Shown here piece after piece: positions 15,646 to 22,897 of a stretch of 32,058 nt of DNA (within the stretch, counting starts at the first letter, position 1; each line of letters starts with the position of its first letter). The DNA is taken from positions 1 to 32,058 of the forward strand of contig CAILYI010000268.1 in assembly GCA_903838415.1 (NCBI GenBank), in the 5' to 3' direction. This DNA is from an uncultured Anaerolineae bacterium. GTDB lineage: Bacteria > Chloroflexota > Anaerolineae > Anaerolineales > Villigracilaceae. A model generated the notes under the pieces. The model saw only the letters and a program-made list of their open reading frames with translations, ran no database searches and had not been told where the DNA came from. The position numbers were made by a program, and so were the translations under genes.

Positions 15646-15924
15646 ATGACTGACCTTTACAGCCTCACTCCAACCGAGATCATCCTGTACGGCGTCACCT
15701 GGTGCGGAGATTGCCGCCGCGCGCGGCAGGTATTCACCGAAACCGGAATTAATTTTGTCGACATCGACATCGATCAGGACGAAAAAGCGGCCGGCTTCGT
15801 CAGGCAGCTCAATCGCGGTAGCCAGAGCGTCCCGACAATAGTCTTTCCAGATGGCACAACGCTGACCGAGCCGGACAGATTCACCCTGGCGAATAAGCTC
15901 AAAGAATACGGACAAACCGCCTGA
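15646..15924 (+). CDS. Glutaredoxin-like protein (CGDC active site), paralogue of the previous gene
   Basis: A 92-residue thioredoxin-fold protein similar along its length to the preceding gene: LYGVTWCGDCRRARQVF carries the redox motif WCGDC, and SVPTIVFPDG is the cis-proline loop. The start at 15646 follows the previous stop (15642-15644) by one base; an upstream TTG at 15631 would overlap and is less likely. Translation is probably coupled. The two members differ in the residue between the cysteines (Pro-Asp versus Gly-Asp), which often alters redox potential. The stop codon lies inside the terminator hairpin. Confidence 0.88.
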   Translation: MTDLYSLTPTEIILYGVTWCGDCRRARQVFTETGINFVDIDIDQDEKAAGFVRQLNRGSQSVPTIVFPDGTTLTEPDRFTLANKLKEYGQTA

Positions 15925-15939
15925 AAAGGCGGTTTTTTT
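15914..15939 (+). terminator. Rho-independent terminator of the glutaredoxin-like pair
   Basis: AAACCGCCT (15914-15922) pairs with AGGCGGTTT (15927-15935) around a GAAA loop, with a run of seven T at 15933-15939. The coding region ends inside the stem. Confidence 0.9.
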
Positions 15940-15993
15940 CCACTTGAAAGCCTGCCCGGTTATTTTCAGGAAATCGCCAACCCAGGAGCATCC

Positions 15994-17250
15994 ATGACGA
16001 CCGCACCAACTCCAACGCCGCGTTTTGCGGCTTTACAGCACCGAAACTTCGTCCTGCTTTGGGCGGGCCTGATCGTTTCCAACACCGGCACCTGGATGCA
16101 AAACGTGGCGCAAGGCTGGCTGGTTCTGCAGTTGACCAATTCCCCGCTCTGGCTGGGATTGCTCGGATTGAGCTTTGCCGTCCCAATGATTGTCCTGCCG
16201 TTGGTAGGCGGAGCCGTCGTCGACCGCATCGACCGCATCAAGCTGCTTTACGTCACCCAGACCGGCGCCATGCTGACCGCTCTCGTGCTCGCCATCATGA
16301 CCTGGACCGGCACAGTCCACATCTCCTACATCCTGATCGCATCCTTTGTCAGTTCCTGCCTGCTGGCCTTCGATAACCCCGCCCGGCAGGCGCTGGTACC
16401 TGACCTTGTGCCGCAGCGCGACCTGCTCAACGCTATCTCGCTCAATTCCGCCACCTACACTGGCGCGGCGCTGGTCGGCCCGGCCATCGCCGGGATTTTG
16501 CTGGTTCCGCTCGGCGCCGGGACGTTATTCTTCCTGAACGCCGTCAGTTACCTGGCAGTGCTGATTGCGCTGACCTTCATGCGCAACGTCCAGGCCCGCG
16601 GCAACGCCACCCAACACGCTTCCATCGCAAAATCCATGCTGACCGGTCTCTCCTATGCATGGAAAAACCGGCTGATCCTGTCGCTGCTTGGGCTTTCGGC
16701 GCTGGCGGCGCTTTTCGGCCGCTCCTACCAAAATCTCCTGCCAATTTTCTCGCGCGACATCTGGAACGGCGGCCCGGCAGGCTACGGCATCCTGCTTTCC
16801 ACTTCCGGCGCCGGGGCACTGGTCGGGGCGTTTGGGCTGGCCTCCGCGCGCAGCGTTAAGCGCCAGGGCGCCATCATGATCGCCAGCGGGCTGATATTCA
16901 GCCTGTGCGTCATCCTGTTCGCGCTCAGTTCCAGTTTTTGGCTGGGGGCCGCCATGCTTTTCATCGGTGGCATCGCGGTCACCATTTTCAGTACAATCAT
17001 TTCCACCTTTATCCAGGTGACGGTTCCTAACGAGCTGCGCGGGCGCGTCATGAGCCTGTACTCTATCACGCTGATCGGCCTGCCCTCGCTCGGCGCGATG
17101 GGCAGCGGCAGCCTGGCCGAATTATTGGGCGGCGTTTCGGGCGCTCCGCGCGCCGTTCTGCTTGGCGGCATCGTGGTCGGTATCGTTCTGATATTAGTCA
17201 CACCCCTGTTTTGGAATCGCAGCATCGCGGCCTTCAAGAAAACAACATGA
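15994..17250 (+). CDS. MFS transporter (MFS_3/EntS-like exporter)
   Basis: A 418-residue polytopic membrane protein with about 12 hydrophobic helices and cytoplasmic ends. The N-terminal FAALQHRNFVLLWAGLIVSN followed by NTGTWMQNVAQGWLVLQLT is typical of the MFS_3 group, which includes EntS and other small-molecule exporters. The loop DRIDRIKLLYVTQ between helices 2 and 3 is the major facilitator motif A region. The equivalent repeat is seen in the second half (ELRGRVMSLYSI). AGGAG seven bases before the ATG supports the start. Its stop overlaps the start of the methyltransferase gene (ATGA). The cargo is unknown. Confidence 0.9.
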   Translation: MTTAPTPTPRFAALQHRNFVLLWAGLIVSNTGTWMQNVAQGWLVLQLTNSPLWLGLLGLSFAVPMIVLPLVGGAVVDRIDRIKLLYVTQTGAMLTALVLAIMTWTGTVHISYILIASFVSSCLLAFDNPARQALVPDLVPQRDLLNAISLNSATYTGAALVGPAIAGILLVPLGAGTLFFLNAVSYLAVLIALTFMRNVQARGNATQHASIAKSMLTGLSYAWKNRLILSLLGLSALAALFGRSYQNLLPIFSRDIWNGGPAGYGILLSTSGAGALVGAFGLASARSVKRQGAIMIASGLIFSLCVILFALSSSFWLGAAMLFIGGIAVTIFSTIISTFIQVTVPNELRGRVMSLYSITLIGLPSLGAMGSGSLAELLGGVSGAPRAVLLGGIVVGIVLILVTPLFWNRSIAAFKKTT

Positions 17251-18245
17251 GTGCCATTTCGGAATATCTTGACATGGCGCTCGCCGCGCGAAAGGACTCA
17301 ATCGACGAAAAGCACGAATCTGCCTTTCGTCTTTTCAACGGTTTTCTGGAAGGTTTCCCAGCCCTCAGCATCGACCTCTACGCCCGCACCGCCCTGCTGC
17401 ACAATTACGCCGAATCCGCCTCGGATAGCGACGCCGCTATCGCGCAAAATTGGATTCTCGAAAAGTTACCCTGGGTGCGCTGCGTCATCGTCAAAACCCG
17501 CAACGGTCAGAGCGACAGCGAAAAACGCGGCATCCAGACCTATGGCGCAAATCCCGACCGCAAAATCCGTGAACACGGCACCTGGCATGCCATCGATCTG
17601 ACCATGAACCGTGACGCGAGTCTCTACCTGGATACGCGCAACTTAAGGCTTTGGGCGCAAAAAAATCTCAGCGGAAAGACGATCCTGAACACCTTTGCCT
17701 ACACCGGCAGCCTGGGGACAGCGGCGCTGGCAGGCGGCGCGGCGCGCGTCATCCAACTCGACCGAAATCGTTATTTCCTGGATGTTGCCAAGACCAGCTA
17801 TATGCTCAACGGCTTTCCCATCGACAAGAAAGATTTCATCGCTGGCGATTTTTTCCCCACAGTCAGCCAGTTCAAACGCAGCGGGCAGACATTTGACTGC
17901 GTTTTTCTCGACCCGCCCTTCTTCGCCTCCACTGCCAAAGGGACGGTTGACCTGGAATCCGGCAGCAGCAAACTGATCAACAAAATCCGCCCGCTGATCA
18001 GGGATGGCGGCTGGTTGGTCACCATCAACAACGCCCTCTTCGTCAGCGGCAGGGATTATCTCACCGTGTTGGAAAGTCTGTGCGCGGATGGCTATCTCAG
18101 CCTCGAACAATTAATCCCCATCCCCGAAGATTTCAGCGGCTTCCCCGAAACGCGCAGCGGCAAGCCGCCGGTGGACCCGGCTCCGTTCAATCATTCCACC
18201 AAAATCGCCATCCTGCGCGTACGGCGAAAATCCGCGGCAGATTGA
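17247..18245 (+). CDS. Class I SAM-dependent methyltransferase, RlmI/RlmK-like
   Basis: A 332-residue methyltransferase resembling the 23S rRNA (cytosine-C5) methyltransferase RlmI and the RlmK domain. The start at 17247 overlaps the MFS stop by four bases. An N-terminal part (1-~135, DEKHESAFRLFNGFLEGFPAL, with YGANPDRKIREHG later) precedes the Rossmann domain: LDTRNLRLWA, the SAM loop NTFAYTGSLGTAALAGGA, the acidic residue ending VIQLD, and the motif IV CVFLDPPFF. The N-terminal PUA domain of RlmI appears missing or reduced, as the protein is ~65 residues shorter than E. coli RlmI. An rRNA target is likely but not proven. Coupling to an exporter is probably only transcriptional. Confidence 0.85.
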   Translation: MSAISEYLDMALAARKDSIDEKHESAFRLFNGFLEGFPALSIDLYARTALLHNYAESASDSDAAIAQNWILEKLPWVRCVIVKTRNGQSDSEKRGIQTYGANPDRKIREHGTWHAIDLTMNRDASLYLDTRNLRLWAQKNLSGKTILNTFAYTGSLGTAALAGGAARVIQLDRNRYFLDVAKTSYMLNGFPIDKKDFIAGDFFPTVSQFKRSGQTFDCVFLDPPFFASTAKGTVDLESGSSKLINKIRPLIRDGGWLVTINNALFVSGRDYLTVLESLCADGYLSLEQLIPIPEDFSGFPETRSGKPPVDPAPFNHSTKIAILRVRRKSAAD

Positions 18246-18292
18246 GAAGCGGGAAAACTGTCAGCAAAACCTTAATTCCGGCAAGCATCAAC

Positions 18293-18298
18293 TATAAT
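18293..18298 (+). promoter_or_regulatory. Perfect -10 box upstream of the UPF0175-like/kinase fusion gene
   Basis: TATAAT lies 40 bases before the ATG at 18339, giving a leader of ~33 bases without a good Shine-Dalgarno (only GGA before the start). No clear -35 box is visible. Confidence 0.45.
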
Positions 18299-18338
18299 AT
18301 TTATCGGGCACGCCCACCTTTCGTCGACCGGACAAGTA

Positions 18339-19145
18339 ATGGAAACAACGAAAATTGAAATTCCAACCGAACTGCTTGAAGCCGCAGGCCTGACGCCGGA
18401 AGACGTCAGGCTCGAACTTGCGGTGCATTTATTCAAGCAGGGCCGCATCACGGAGGCGCAAGTCCACGCCCTGGGCGGCAATCCTATCCGGCGGGAAGAG
18501 CTTCTGCCAGGAACAGAGCCGTTCAAAATGGATGCATTCATCTCCAGCTCGGCTCACGATCTAAAATCACCGCTGAATGCCATCATCGGTTTCACCAAGG
18601 TCGTGCTCAAGGGGATCGACGGCCCGCTGACTGACCTGCAAGTGACTGATTTGAGCTCGGTCAACGTGAGCGGGCAGCGCATGTTGACACTCATCACCAA
18701 CCTGATTGAGATGGCGCGCCTGAGCAATGGCGATATCAAGCTGGAGAAAGCACCCTGCGACCTGGCAGAAACGCTTTTCGAGGCTGCCAACCGCTGGAAA
18801 ACCCAAAATCCGGGGAAGCTGCTGGAAACTGACCTCGCCATCAACGCCCCAGGCATTGCCGTGGATAGCGCGCGCACCCGTCAAATCATCAGCGGACTGT
18901 TGACTTACGCCGCAAACCACGTCGCTGAAGGGGGCGCAATATCCCTGCGCGCCAAAGCTGATGAAACCAGCCTCCAGGTTGAAATCGAAAGCCGCGGGGA
19001 AAAAGCCAGGGACAAATTCGAGCTGGAACTGTCCATGCAGGAGTATATCTGTCGCGGGTTGATCGGTCTGCACGGCGGCAGCCTGGAAATCGACAAAGAC
19101 ACCGGCGCCGGTCTGGCATTAAGTTTCCGCCTGCCAAAGCGCTAA
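18339..19145 (+). CDS. Degenerate histidine kinase with UPF0175-like N-terminal region
   Basis: A 268-residue soluble protein. Residues ~7-50 (IPTELLEAAGLTPEDVRLEL, then AVHLFKQGRITEAQ) resemble the UPF0175 family of small ribbon- or helix-turn-helix antitoxin-like proteins. Residues ~64-140 are a HisKA domain with the phospho-acceptor His73 in SAHDLKSPLNAIIGF. The C-terminal part (~145-268) has the order of a HATPase_c domain, but its key residues are lost: the N-box Asn is Tyr190 (GLLTYAANH), the G1 box reads IESRGEKA instead of DxGxG, and the G2 glycines are missing (FELELSMQEY). The terminal LHGGSLEI and GLALSFRLP are retained. ATP binding is therefore doubtful, and the protein may serve as a dimerising phosphotransfer or regulatory platform. 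No partner regulator is adjacent. Confidence 0.75.
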   Translation: METTKIEIPTELLEAAGLTPEDVRLELAVHLFKQGRITEAQVHALGGNPIRREELLPGTEPFKMDAFISSSAHDLKSPLNAIIGFTKVVLKGIDGPLTDLQVTDLSSVNVSGQRMLTLITNLIEMARLSNGDIKLEKAPCDLAETLFEAANRWKTQNPGKLLETDLAINAPGIAVDSARTRQIISGLLTYAANHVAEGGAISLRAKADETSLQVEIESRGEKARDKFELELSMQEYICRGLIGLHGGSLEIDKDTGAGLALSFRLPKR

Positions 19146-19200
19146 ATTGAGCCTTTATTAGTTGACACCCACGTTTTGTGATCGAATTGGACAATAGTAA

Positions 19201-20100
19201 ATGAAGAAAATCATCGGCATCATTCTGATCGTCATCTCAGCCACCTCCTTTGGCACCCTCGCCATTTTTGGTCGCTATGCTTTCGCCAATGGCATTGACA
19301 CTTTTACCCTGTTATTCCTGCGCTTCTCTGTCTCCGCCGTGCTGATGGGCGGACTGCTCATCCTGCGCCGCGAATCCCTGCCGCGCGGGAAAACCCTGCT
19401 GCAATTGATCGGCATGGGCGCGCTCGGATATGTGGGCCAGTCATTTTCGTACCTGACCGCCATTCGCTATGCTTCCGCCGGGCTGGTGGCGCTGCTGCTG
19501 TATCTGTACCCGGTGATTGTCGCCATCCTTTCCAGCCTGGTGCTGCGCGAAAAAGTCACCCCGGTGAAAGCGCTGGCCCTGACCATCGCGCTGACCGGAA
19601 CCGCCTTCACCGTCACCCCGGAAGGCGGCCAACTTCCAGGCATCCTGCTGGCGCTGGCCGCAGCCGTGATTTACTCGCTCTATATCATCGTCGGGACACA
19701 GGTCATGAAGAAGGTATCCGTCCTGCAATCTTCGACCGTCATTTTTGCCTCGGCCGGATTGGTCTATGGCGTTTTGATGATCTTCAATGGGCCTCACCTG
19801 CCCACGAGTGGATTTGGCTGGGAAGTTATCGCCGGAACGGTGATCGTGGCAACAGTCATCCCTGCGATGGCCTTTCTCGCCGGGCTGCAGCGCATCGGCG
19901 CGACAAATTCGTCCATGCTTTCGACGCTGGAGCCGGTCGTGACGGTCATCCTGGCGGCGGTTTTGTTCCACGACACGCTTAAACCGGTCACACTGTTCGG
20001 CGGCGCAATGATCCTGGTCGCGGTCATCCTGCTCACGCACAGCGAACTGCGCCAAAACGGCCCGATCGGGGAAGTTGGCGAAGTCAGCAAATTGGTTTAG
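19201..20100 (+). CDS. EamA/DMT-family transporter
   Basis: A 299-residue drug/metabolite transporter with ten predicted membrane helices in two EamA repeats: 1-~140 (IILIVISATSFGTLAIFGRY) and ~145-290 (GILLALAAAVIYSLYIIVG). YLYPVIVAILSSLVLREKVT is the typical end of the first repeat, and TLEPVVTVILAAVLFHDTL that of the second. The cargo is unknown; amino acid or metabolite export is common in the family. The start at 19201 has no Shine-Dalgarno. A perfect TTGACA lies at 19162-19167, but the corresponding -10 position is poor, so the promoter is uncertain. Confidence 0.9.
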   Translation: MKKIIGIILIVISATSFGTLAIFGRYAFANGIDTFTLLFLRFSVSAVLMGGLLILRRESLPRGKTLLQLIGMGALGYVGQSFSYLTAIRYASAGLVALLLYLYPVIVAILSSLVLREKVTPVKALALTIALTGTAFTVTPEGGQLPGILLALAAAVIYSLYIIVGTQVMKKVSVLQSSTVIFASAGLVYGVLMIFNGPHLPTSGFGWEVIAGTVIVATVIPAMAFLAGLQRIGATNSSMLSTLEPVVTVILAAVLFHDTLKPVTLFGGAMILVAVILLTHSELRQNGPIGEVGEVSKLV

Positions 20101-20124
20101 CGCGCATTCCACCCAGAAAACACG

Positions 20125-21399
20125 ATGAAATCTTCCCTGTCAAAAATCAACCTTCCGAAATTATCCAACGAGCAAAAAGACGTTTTGATCGGTCTGGTGC
20201 TGGTACTGGCAATTGCGGCCATTTATTACGCCCAGTGGGGCTATTACCTGACCAGCGTCACCGACAGCAAAATCAACGTCGATTTCCCCCAAAAGTTCTT
20301 CTGGTGGGCTGACGACTCGCGCGACTACCGCCTGACCGGCGACTGGATGTTTGGCAAATCCCAGGAAAGCGTCATCGACTTGCGCCCGTGGGTCTATCCG
20401 CTTTTTGTGGGGCTGGCGCGCACACTGTTTGCCGCCAACGGCGAAAGGGTTTTGTGGATCAGCCAATTCATCCTATGGCTGGCGAGCGCAGCGCTCATTT
20501 ACCTGACGCTTTACAACGCCACCCGCAAAGTCTATTTGGGGATATTCGCCGCGACCCTCTTTTTCACCCATCCATCCCCGCTGGCGCTGACCTTTCACGG
20601 CATGACGGAAACGCTGAACATCTTTTTGCTGACCGTTTTTTGCTGGCTGCTATCCGCGAAAGTCAAATTCAAAACCCTGGCAGCCATTTTCCTGTTCAGC
20701 CTGCTGACCACCACCAAACCAACCTACCAGATTCAACTGACGCTGTTAATCATCTACCTGGCCGCGCGCACCATTCGCACAATTGGGATGCCCAAGCTCA
20801 AACAGATCGGGCTCGTTCTCCTGGTGCTGTCGCCCATCTGGATTCAGCTGGCGTTTTCATTTTCCTACAATCACACGTTGGGCGTCTCCAACATCGGGCC
20901 GAACACCTTCAAATATTTCTTCGTGGCCGTGGTCTACGCGCGCGAAGAAAACAAGGAATGGCGTCAGAGCCTGAAAGAAATCGAAGCCTGGGACACAAAA
21001 CAGGAACTGAACTACCTGTGGGCGCATCAGCGCGAAACCCTGCTGACCTACCGCCGCAACCTGATCGACACCAACCAGTGGGTCGGCTCCTTCTTCATCC
21101 GCGGCGAAAACAACCGCATGATCGGTTTTGTCGAAACGGTCAACGCTTTTTCGCTCTATTTGCACCTTTTCATGCTGCCACTGATGTTCTACTTCCTGCT
21201 TTCAGCGAAATATTCCCAAAATAAAGAACTGATTTTGTTGATTTACGCCGTCTTTGTGATCCAGACTCTCATTTCGGGGATTTCCACCGGACAGGACGAC
21301 CGTCTCACCGTCACCGGCATTCCGTTATGGATAGTTTCATACTTACTGGTCATTTATTCCGTCTTCTCCACCCGCCAATCGACAGTTTTGCCAGATTAA
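20125..21399 (+). CDS. Polytopic membrane protein, possible GT-C-type glycosyltransferase
   Basis: A 424-residue integral membrane protein with about nine to ten hydrophobic helices. After the first helix (~23-42) comes an external loop with acidic residues, WWADDSRDYRLTGDWMF, followed by PWVYPLFVGLARTLF. This arrangement resembles lipid-linked sugar transferases of the GT-C fold, in which a loop-1 Asp is catalytic. A large soluble loop (~270-325, rich in E, K and W) separates the last helices. No family can be named with certainty. It starts 24 bases after the DMT transporter without a clear Shine-Dalgarno and ends 12 bases before the PPK2 pair, so it may be in the same transcript as either. 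Confidence 0.65.
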   Translation: MKSSLSKINLPKLSNEQKDVLIGLVLVLAIAAIYYAQWGYYLTSVTDSKINVDFPQKFFWWADDSRDYRLTGDWMFGKSQESVIDLRPWVYPLFVGLARTLFAANGERVLWISQFILWLASAALIYLTLYNATRKVYLGIFAATLFFTHPSPLALTFHGMTETLNIFLLTVFCWLLSAKVKFKTLAAIFLFSLLTTTKPTYQIQLTLLIIYLAARTIRTIGMPKLKQIGLVLLVLSPIWIQLAFSFSYNHTLGVSNIGPNTFKYFFVAVVYAREENKEWRQSLKEIEAWDTKQELNYLWAHQRETLLTYRRNLIDTNQWVGSFFIRGENNRMIGFVETVNAFSLYLHLFMLPLMFYFLLSAKYSQNKELILLIYAVFVIQTLISGISTGQDDRLTVTGIPLWIVSYLLVIYSVFSTRQSTVLPD

Positions 21400-21411
21400 A
21401 AAGGAAATCCC

Positions 21412-22191
21412 ATGCTGGAATATGTCAACCTGGAACTGGCTCTGCCTAAAGAAGAATATGACAAACGCGTGCGCCTGTTACAACAACGGCTCTACGAGCT
21501 GGAACACGCCGTCTACGACGCCAAAGTGCCGGTGATGATCGTCTTCGAAGGCTGGGCCGCCACCGGCAAGGGACGCATCATCAGCATCCTGGCCGAACGC
21601 ATGGATCCGCGCGGGTTTCGCGTGGTGCCGATCACCCCGCCGCGCACGCTGGAAACCCGCTATCCGTGGCTGTGGCGCTTCTGGCTCAAAATCCCGGCGC
21701 GGGGGCAGATGGTCGCCTACGACACGTCCTGGTACCGGCGCGTGCTGATTGACCGCATCAACAAAACGGTCGACAAAAAAGCCTGGGAATCCGCCTATCA
21801 GGATATCGCTGAATTTGAAGAGCAGTTATCCGCCGATGGCGTGGTCATTCTCAAATTCTGGCTGCACATCAGTAAGGACGAGCAGGAAAAACGCATCAAA
21901 AAACTGCTCAAAGACAAACTAAGCGCCTGGCAGGTCAGTATTGAGGATCTTGCCCAGCAAAAGAAATATGACAAATACAGCCAGGCCGTGGAAGATATGC
22001 TTTCGCGCACCGATTCTCCGCATGCGCAGTGGACAATTGTCGAGGCTACGGATCGCTATTACGCGCGCGTCAAGGTGCTGGAAACGATCATCAAAGCGCT
22101 GGAAGCGCGCCTGGGCCTCCCCTCCAGCCTGGACCCCAAAGCCAAACGCCGCCGCAAATCTGAAGAACTGCAAGGAGCCGTCAATGCTTGA
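21412..22191 (+). CDS. PPK2-family protein with altered Walker motifs (N-terminal half of a split class II PPK2)
   Basis: A 259-residue polyphosphate kinase 2-family protein that aligns without gaps to the following gene over the first ~115 residues. Walker A reads FEGWAATGKG: K53 is kept, but the conserved Asp of GWDAxGKG is Ala49. The Walker B/lid motif reads YDTSWYRR in place of FDRSWYGR, so the essential Arg is Thr105. In fused two-domain class II PPK2 enzymes (polyP:AMP phosphotransferase), the N-terminal domain has likewise lost catalytic residues, and this gene looks like that domain encoded separately. It overlaps its active paralogue by eight bases and ends in a basic tail (KAKRRRKS). 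It probably forms a heteromer with it rather than acting alone. Confidence 0.88.
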   Translation: MLEYVNLELALPKEEYDKRVRLLQQRLYELEHAVYDAKVPVMIVFEGWAATGKGRIISILAERMDPRGFRVVPITPPRTLETRYPWLWRFWLKIPARGQMVAYDTSWYRRVLIDRINKTVDKKAWESAYQDIAEFEEQLSADGVVILKFWLHISKDEQEKRIKKLLKDKLSAWQVSIEDLAQQKKYDKYSQAVEDMLSRTDSPHAQWTIVEATDRYYARVKVLETIIKALEARLGLPSSLDPKAKRRRKSEELQGAVNA

Positions 22192-22891
22192 CCGACTCGA
22201 TTTATCCCTGAGCACGCCGCGCGAAGAATACGATCAGCGCATCAAGGAATTGCAGGCCGAATTGCATCAACTGGGCTATCAAGTCTACATGCAAAAACGA
22301 CCGGTGGTGATTGTCTTTGAAGGTTGGGATGCTTCTGGAAAAGGCGGCACGATCAAGCGCCTGACAGAAAAAATCGATCCACGCGGATACGTGGTCTGGC
22401 CGATTGCCGCCCCCGCTGGCGAAGACCGTGAACGACATTATCTCTACCGCTTCTGGCGGCGACTGCCGGAGCAGGGCCAGATCGGTATCTTTGACCGCTC
22501 CTGGTATGGACGCGTGCTCGTCGAACGCCTGGAAGGTTATTGCAGCGCCGACGACTGGAAACGCGCCTACAGCGAAATCAACCAGTTTGAGCGCCAGCTG
22601 ACTGACTTTGGCGCTGTCATCTTCAAATTCTGGATGCACATCAGCAAGGCCGAACAGCTGCGTCGTTTTCAGGAACGCAAGCGCACCAACTACAAATCAT
22701 GGAAAATCACGGATGAAGATTGGCGCAACCGCGGCAAATGGGAGGATTACCAGGTGGCCGCCGAAGAGATGCTGCTCAAAACCAGCACGCCCAACGCCCC
22801 GTGGACGCTGGTGGAAGCCAATGATAAATATTATTCACGCCTCAAGGTGCTGCATACCGTCGCCGATAAGCTCAAACACACCCTGAAGTAA
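22184..22891 (+). CDS. PPK2-family polyphosphate kinase, catalytic half (probable polyP:AMP phosphotransferase)
   Basis: A 235-residue kinase that transfers phosphate between polyphosphate and nucleotides. The Walker A motif FEGWDASGKGG (D49, K53), the lid/Walker B motif FDRSWYGRVLVER (D104, R105) and DPRGYVVWPI are intact. The start at 22184 is chosen because AAGGAG lies six bases upstream and the product begins MLDRLDLSLSTPREEYDQRI, parallel to MLEYVNLELALPKEEYDKRV of the previous gene. Pairing with an inactive partner points to class II specificity (AMP to ADP with polyP), though class I and III activities are possible. It would link AMP recycling to stored polyphosphate in the cytoplasm. 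It ends six bases from the convergent feoB stop, leaving no space for a separate terminator. Confidence 0.92.
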   Translation: MLDRLDLSLSTPREEYDQRIKELQAELHQLGYQVYMQKRPVVIVFEGWDASGKGGTIKRLTEKIDPRGYVVWPIAAPAGEDRERHYLYRFWRRLPEQGQIGIFDRSWYGRVLVERLEGYCSADDWKRAYSEINQFERQLTDFGAVIFKFWMHISKAEQLRRFQERKRTNYKSWKITDEDWRNRGKWEDYQVAAEEMLLKTSTPNAPWTLVEANDKYYSRLKVLHTVADKLKHTLK

Positions 22892-22897
22892 ACGCGC

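Noticed and set aside
19441-20112. A 223-codon open frame on the minus strand
   Set aside because: It is rich in D, R, Q and H and low in structure, antisense to the DMT transporter; a typical shadow of a hydrophobic gene.
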